Below are positions 61,587 through 64,000 of a stretch of DNA of 64,000 nucleotides, piece by piece. Made by a program: the position numbers and the translations under genes. The notes under the pieces are model-generated. The model ran no database searches. It was not told the DNA's origin and worked only from the letters and a program-made list of their open reading frames with translations. Positions within the stretch are counted from its first letter, which is position 1. Each line of letters begins with the position of its first letter. Location: the NCBI RefSeq assembly GCF_023973825.1, contig NC_090114.1:884501-948500 (forward strand), read 5' to 3'. Origin of the DNA: Plasmodium brasilianum (lineage: Eukaryota > Apicomplexa > Aconoidasida > Haemosporida > Plasmodiidae).

Positions 61587-63335
61587 TTAAAAAGCTACAG
61601 TTCTATTTTCCATTTTTTTTAGTAGTATATCATTCTGTTCTTGCTGAAGTTCGAATAATTCATTTAGTGAGACAAATTTTTCAACGGTTAATAAATTATC
61701 TTTAACCTCTTTCCCATTAATTCTTTTAACTATAATTTTATCGTGAACTAAACTTAAAGCAACTTCTGTCTTTCCAAAAGTGTAAACACCTCTTCTATTT
61801 TTGTTCCATGCTATTTGGCTATTGTGTGTGTTGTGCCAGTCTCGTAATTTTTTATCTATAGGATCAGAGCTGTGAGTAATATAAAACTTTTTAGGTTTTC
61901 CTAAACGTATATTAATATATGTTTTCGGATTTTTAAAGCATGTTAATGGTTCAAGTTTTTTTAATAAAGGATTATATTCTTTTTTTTTTGTTAATTGGGT
62001 TCTTTTTGCAGATGACACGTTTTTATTATGATCTTTACCTTCATCTGTGTCATGTACATTCGGTCTATCTTCATCCGTGCCACGTATATCCATGTCATGT
62101 TCATCCGAGATATGTTCCCCTCTGTCACATTCCTCTTTATTCAATTCATTAAATGCGTTGATACCATTTTTTCTTTTTTGGATAAGTTTATTATTTCTAG
62201 CCTTATCCAACTGTTTACTGGATTTTAAATGACATGACACATGTTCATGGGTACCAAATGAATCATTCATAATCAATTCGTTCATTTTTTGAGAAGACCT
62301 ATAATTATTGGAGTCATGAAATTCATTAACAAAATAGTCAACGTCATTTTCTGTATTATTTTCATAATTATACTCCTCTCGCGTGTTTTCCAAGGTTTCG
62401 TTTTTCCCAAAACTGAAGTTACTTTCTATTTCATTATTATGGTTGATGTTATTATGACTGTTTCCAAAATCGTTGTTGTTTTCCTTATTCTTACTATTAG
62501 ATAATCTAGAGGGAGAAATAATTTTTTGATAATCAGGTGTTGAATTAACAATTCCTTGAGATGAGTTATCTAATAATGTCTTTAGATGTTTTGCCTCCTT
62601 TTCTAGAATATATTTATCTTTATTAGGTACAACTGTAACAGTTAGGTTCTGGGGTTTATCTTCAGGAATTAGATAGGATGGCAATCCATATACGTTTGTG
62701 CTTTTATTATTTATATTTAAGGGTACAAATTTGTTAGGTGCATGAATTAATTTCGTAGAAAAATTAGGAGGATGGAAAAAAGGAGATGCCGATGCTAAAG
62801 AGAAAGAGTCTTTTTCTAAATTACCTCTTTTTGAACTATCATCTTGCTTTTTATTTAATGGTTGAATGTATGTACCAATGACTTGAGGAAGTCCTAATTC
62901 GTAAAAACGTTTTATATTTTGCTGTTGTTGCTGTTGTTGCTGTTGCTGCTGTTGTTGCTGTTGCTGCTGTTGCTGCTGTTGCTGCTGCAGTTGTTGTTCG
63001 CCAATCTTCATGCCTCCAATCATGCTTTTATTGTGCCTTAAAATAGCACTGGTTTGTTTACATAAACTTTCCAAATTTAAAGTTGGTTTTACTGGTTTTG
63101 GCAATATGTTCTGGATATTTTTGTTTAAGTCTAACATTTCCAAATGACTAGCATCTAAATATTCGTACTTACCATTTTTTTTTGCATCTCTATATGATTC
63201 CTCCATTTTTCTTATGTTATTTAAGCTAATTCTATATTCCTTTTTTTCATCATTTGTTTTGATTATCCTACTGACATTGTTTTTAGGATACATAAAATGG
63301 TCCTCGTAGTTGTTCACTTGATACATCGATTTCAT
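61587..63335 (-). CDS. Polyglutamine-containing conserved Plasmodium protein, unknown function
   Basis: A single exon of 582 residues. A run of about 28 Gln, built from mixed CAG and CAA codons, lies at residues about 113-141. The N-terminal 100 residues and the segment after the run (RFYELGLPQVIGTYIQPLN) look conserved, the middle is Asn/Glu/Asp-rich with a DEHD/DTDE repeat-like stretch (62040-62130), and the last 130 residues look like a folded domain (YINIRLGKPKKFYITHSS, then RDWHNTHNSQIAWNKNRRGV and KIIVKRINGKEV). No signal peptide or membrane segment. I cannot assign a family. The ATG at 63335 is chosen because the ordered N-terminus follows immediately (MKSMYQVNNYEDHF). Confidence 0.87.
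   Translation of the reverse strand: MKSMYQVNNYEDHFMYPKNNVSRIIKTNDEKKEYRISLNNIRKMEESYRDAKKNGKYEYLDASHLEMLDLNKNIQNILPKPVKPTLNLESLCKQTSAILRHNKSMIGGMKIGEQQLQQQQQQQQQQQQQQQQQQQQQQQNIKRFYELGLPQVIGTYIQPLNKKQDDSSKRGNLEKDSFSLASASPFFHPPNFSTKLIHAPNKFVPLNINNKSTNVYGLPSYLIPEDKPQNLTVTVVPNKDKYILEKEAKHLKTLLDNSSQGIVNSTPDYQKIISPSRLSNSKNKENNNDFGNSHNNINHNNEIESNFSFGKNETLENTREEYNYENNTENDVDYFVNEFHDSNNYRSSQKMNELIMNDSFGTHEHVSCHLKSSKQLDKARNNKLIQKRKNGINAFNELNKEECDRGEHISDEHDMDIRGTDEDRPNVHDTDEGKDHNKNVSSAKRTQLTKKKEYNPLLKKLEPLTCFKNPKTYINIRLGKPKKFYITHSSDPIDKKLRDWHNTHNSQIAWNKNRRGVYTFGKTEVALSLVHDKIIVKRINGKEVKDNLLTVEKFVSLNELFELQQEQNDILLKKMENRTVAF
62922..62998. repeat. CAG/CAA (Gln) repeat tract
   Basis: Trinucleotide array ctg/ttg on the plus strand, encoding polyglutamine on the minus strand. 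Mixed codons interrupt the pure repeat. Confidence 0.92.
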
Positions 63336-63953
63336 ATTCGAATAAAATTTATTGTTTATCCTTTTTGTTTGTTTGGATGGCTACTTATATAATTATTTAT
63401 TTTTTTTTCTGAATGTTGTATTGAACACACCCGTGTATATTTAATTTTTTTTTTTTTTTTTTTTTTAAATTATGCCAATATATATATATGTGTGCATATA
63501 TGTTGCATCATATATATATGTGTATAAGTATACTTGTGTATACGTATATATGTATATGTGCATATACTTTTTTTCCTACTATTTTTGATTAAAAAAAACA
63601 ATTCATACTGTTCTGAAAATTTACAAGTGTCTATAGTATTTTCACATAAAACAAATAAATGTTTTAGTGGTGTGTGCAAAATTCATATGTTCTTGTTCCT
63701 ATTTTAATTTAATTTGAATATGCCTCATAGCATAATTAAAAAGAGATAACAACAAAATAAAACAAGAAATATTAAATTAGAAATAAAAAAGAAGGAAATT
63801 CTTATGTTTCATAAACTTATGAAAATAGGAACAATAAAAATTAATAGAATATGCTTGATAATTGTATGAATGTATTTTTTTTCATATGTGTAAGATGTGT
63901 CTTTACAAAGAACAAATGTTAATATATATATTTTTTTTTTTTTTTTTGCAAAC
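63336..63953. other. Upstream region of the polyQ gene
   Basis: It contains a poly-T run (63446-63465), TATATATGTGTGCATA repeats (63480-63570) and a second poly-T run (63930-63947). It probably holds the polyQ gene promoter and, if the edge start is real, a divergent promoter. Confidence 0.5.
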
Positions 63954-64000
63954 ATGCCACAAGATCATTATCCAAAATATTTCTTAAAAAAGGAACTAAA
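63954..64000 (+). CDS. Possible start of a gene cut by the window edge
   Basis: After a poly-T run and GCAAAC, an ATG opens a frame reading MPQDHYPKYFLKKEL to the window end without a stop. Only 15 codons are visible, so this could be chance. It would be divergent from the polyQ gene. Confidence 0.35.
   Translation, partial: MPQDHYPKYFLKKEL

Noticed and set aside
1..64000. A previously undescribed multigene system
   Set aside because: The genes match a conserved chromosome-internal Plasmodium block with unrelated functions; nothing indicates a shared new system.

Overview
This window looks like a chromosome-internal piece of a Plasmodium nuclear genome. It is extremely A+T rich, with long poly(A)/poly(T) runs and (TA)n tracts. 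Its proteins are long and rich in Asn, Lys and low-complexity sequence, its genes carry short GT..AG introns, and several encoded proteins are Plasmodium hallmarks (FIKK kinase, FER1-type ferlin, DPY19 C-mannosyltransferase, NAA30). The very high A+T and the single FIKK gene suggest a P. malariae- or P. ovale-like species, but the window alone cannot settle this. From memory, the order (ferlin, C-mannosyltransferase, unknown, AAA ATPase, FRA10AC1, CH-domain protein, FIKK8, PAP2, DCAF4, NAA30, centromere, unknown, short protein, unknown) follows P. falciparum chromosome 8, genes of roughly the PF3D7_0805100 to PF3D7_0806300 block. That is recall, not a database result.

Layout. 1-5.2 kb: C-terminal part of a ferlin (+). 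5.6-11.2 kb: a nine-exon C-mannosyltransferase (-), which I rebuilt with every splice phase agreeing. 12.5-14.35 kb: a conserved unknown protein (-) broken by a poly-A frameshift. 15.2-19.35 kb: a divergent double-domain AAA protein (+). 20.15-21.9 kb: FRA10AC1 (+). 22.4-24.3 kb: a calponin-homology-domain protein (+) with two more poly-A frameshifts. 24.3-29.3 kb: 5 kb without a gene. 29.3-34.4 kb: FIKK kinase (+). 35.9-36.9 kb: PAP2 phosphatase (-). 40.15-43.25 kb: DCAF4-like WD protein (+). 43.75-44.9 kb: six-exon NAA30 (+). 44.9-52.6 kb: gene-free region around a core of about 2.4 kb made almost only of A and T (about 47.6-50.05 kb), which I call the centromere. 52.6-56.4 kb: a large Asn/Lys-rich unknown protein (+). 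58.35-58.64 kb: a short, GC-richer conserved protein (-), candidate GAMER. 61.6-63.3 kb: a polyglutamine protein (-). A possible gene start lies at the right edge (63,954).

The genes are not an operon and most act separately: membrane fusion and secretion (ferlin), C-mannosylation of thrombospondin repeats in the ER (DPY19), a lipid phosphatase that may recycle dolichyl diphosphate, splicing (FRA10AC1), N-terminal acetylation (NAA30), ubiquitin-ligase adaptor (DCAF4-like) and kinase signalling (FIKK). I see no mobile element, CRISPR array, tRNA, rRNA or new multigene system. The observations most worth checking are the AAA protein that has lost catalytic residues, three coding frameshifts of the same polarity at A-runs, the centromere, and several minisatellites with a 15-bp period.
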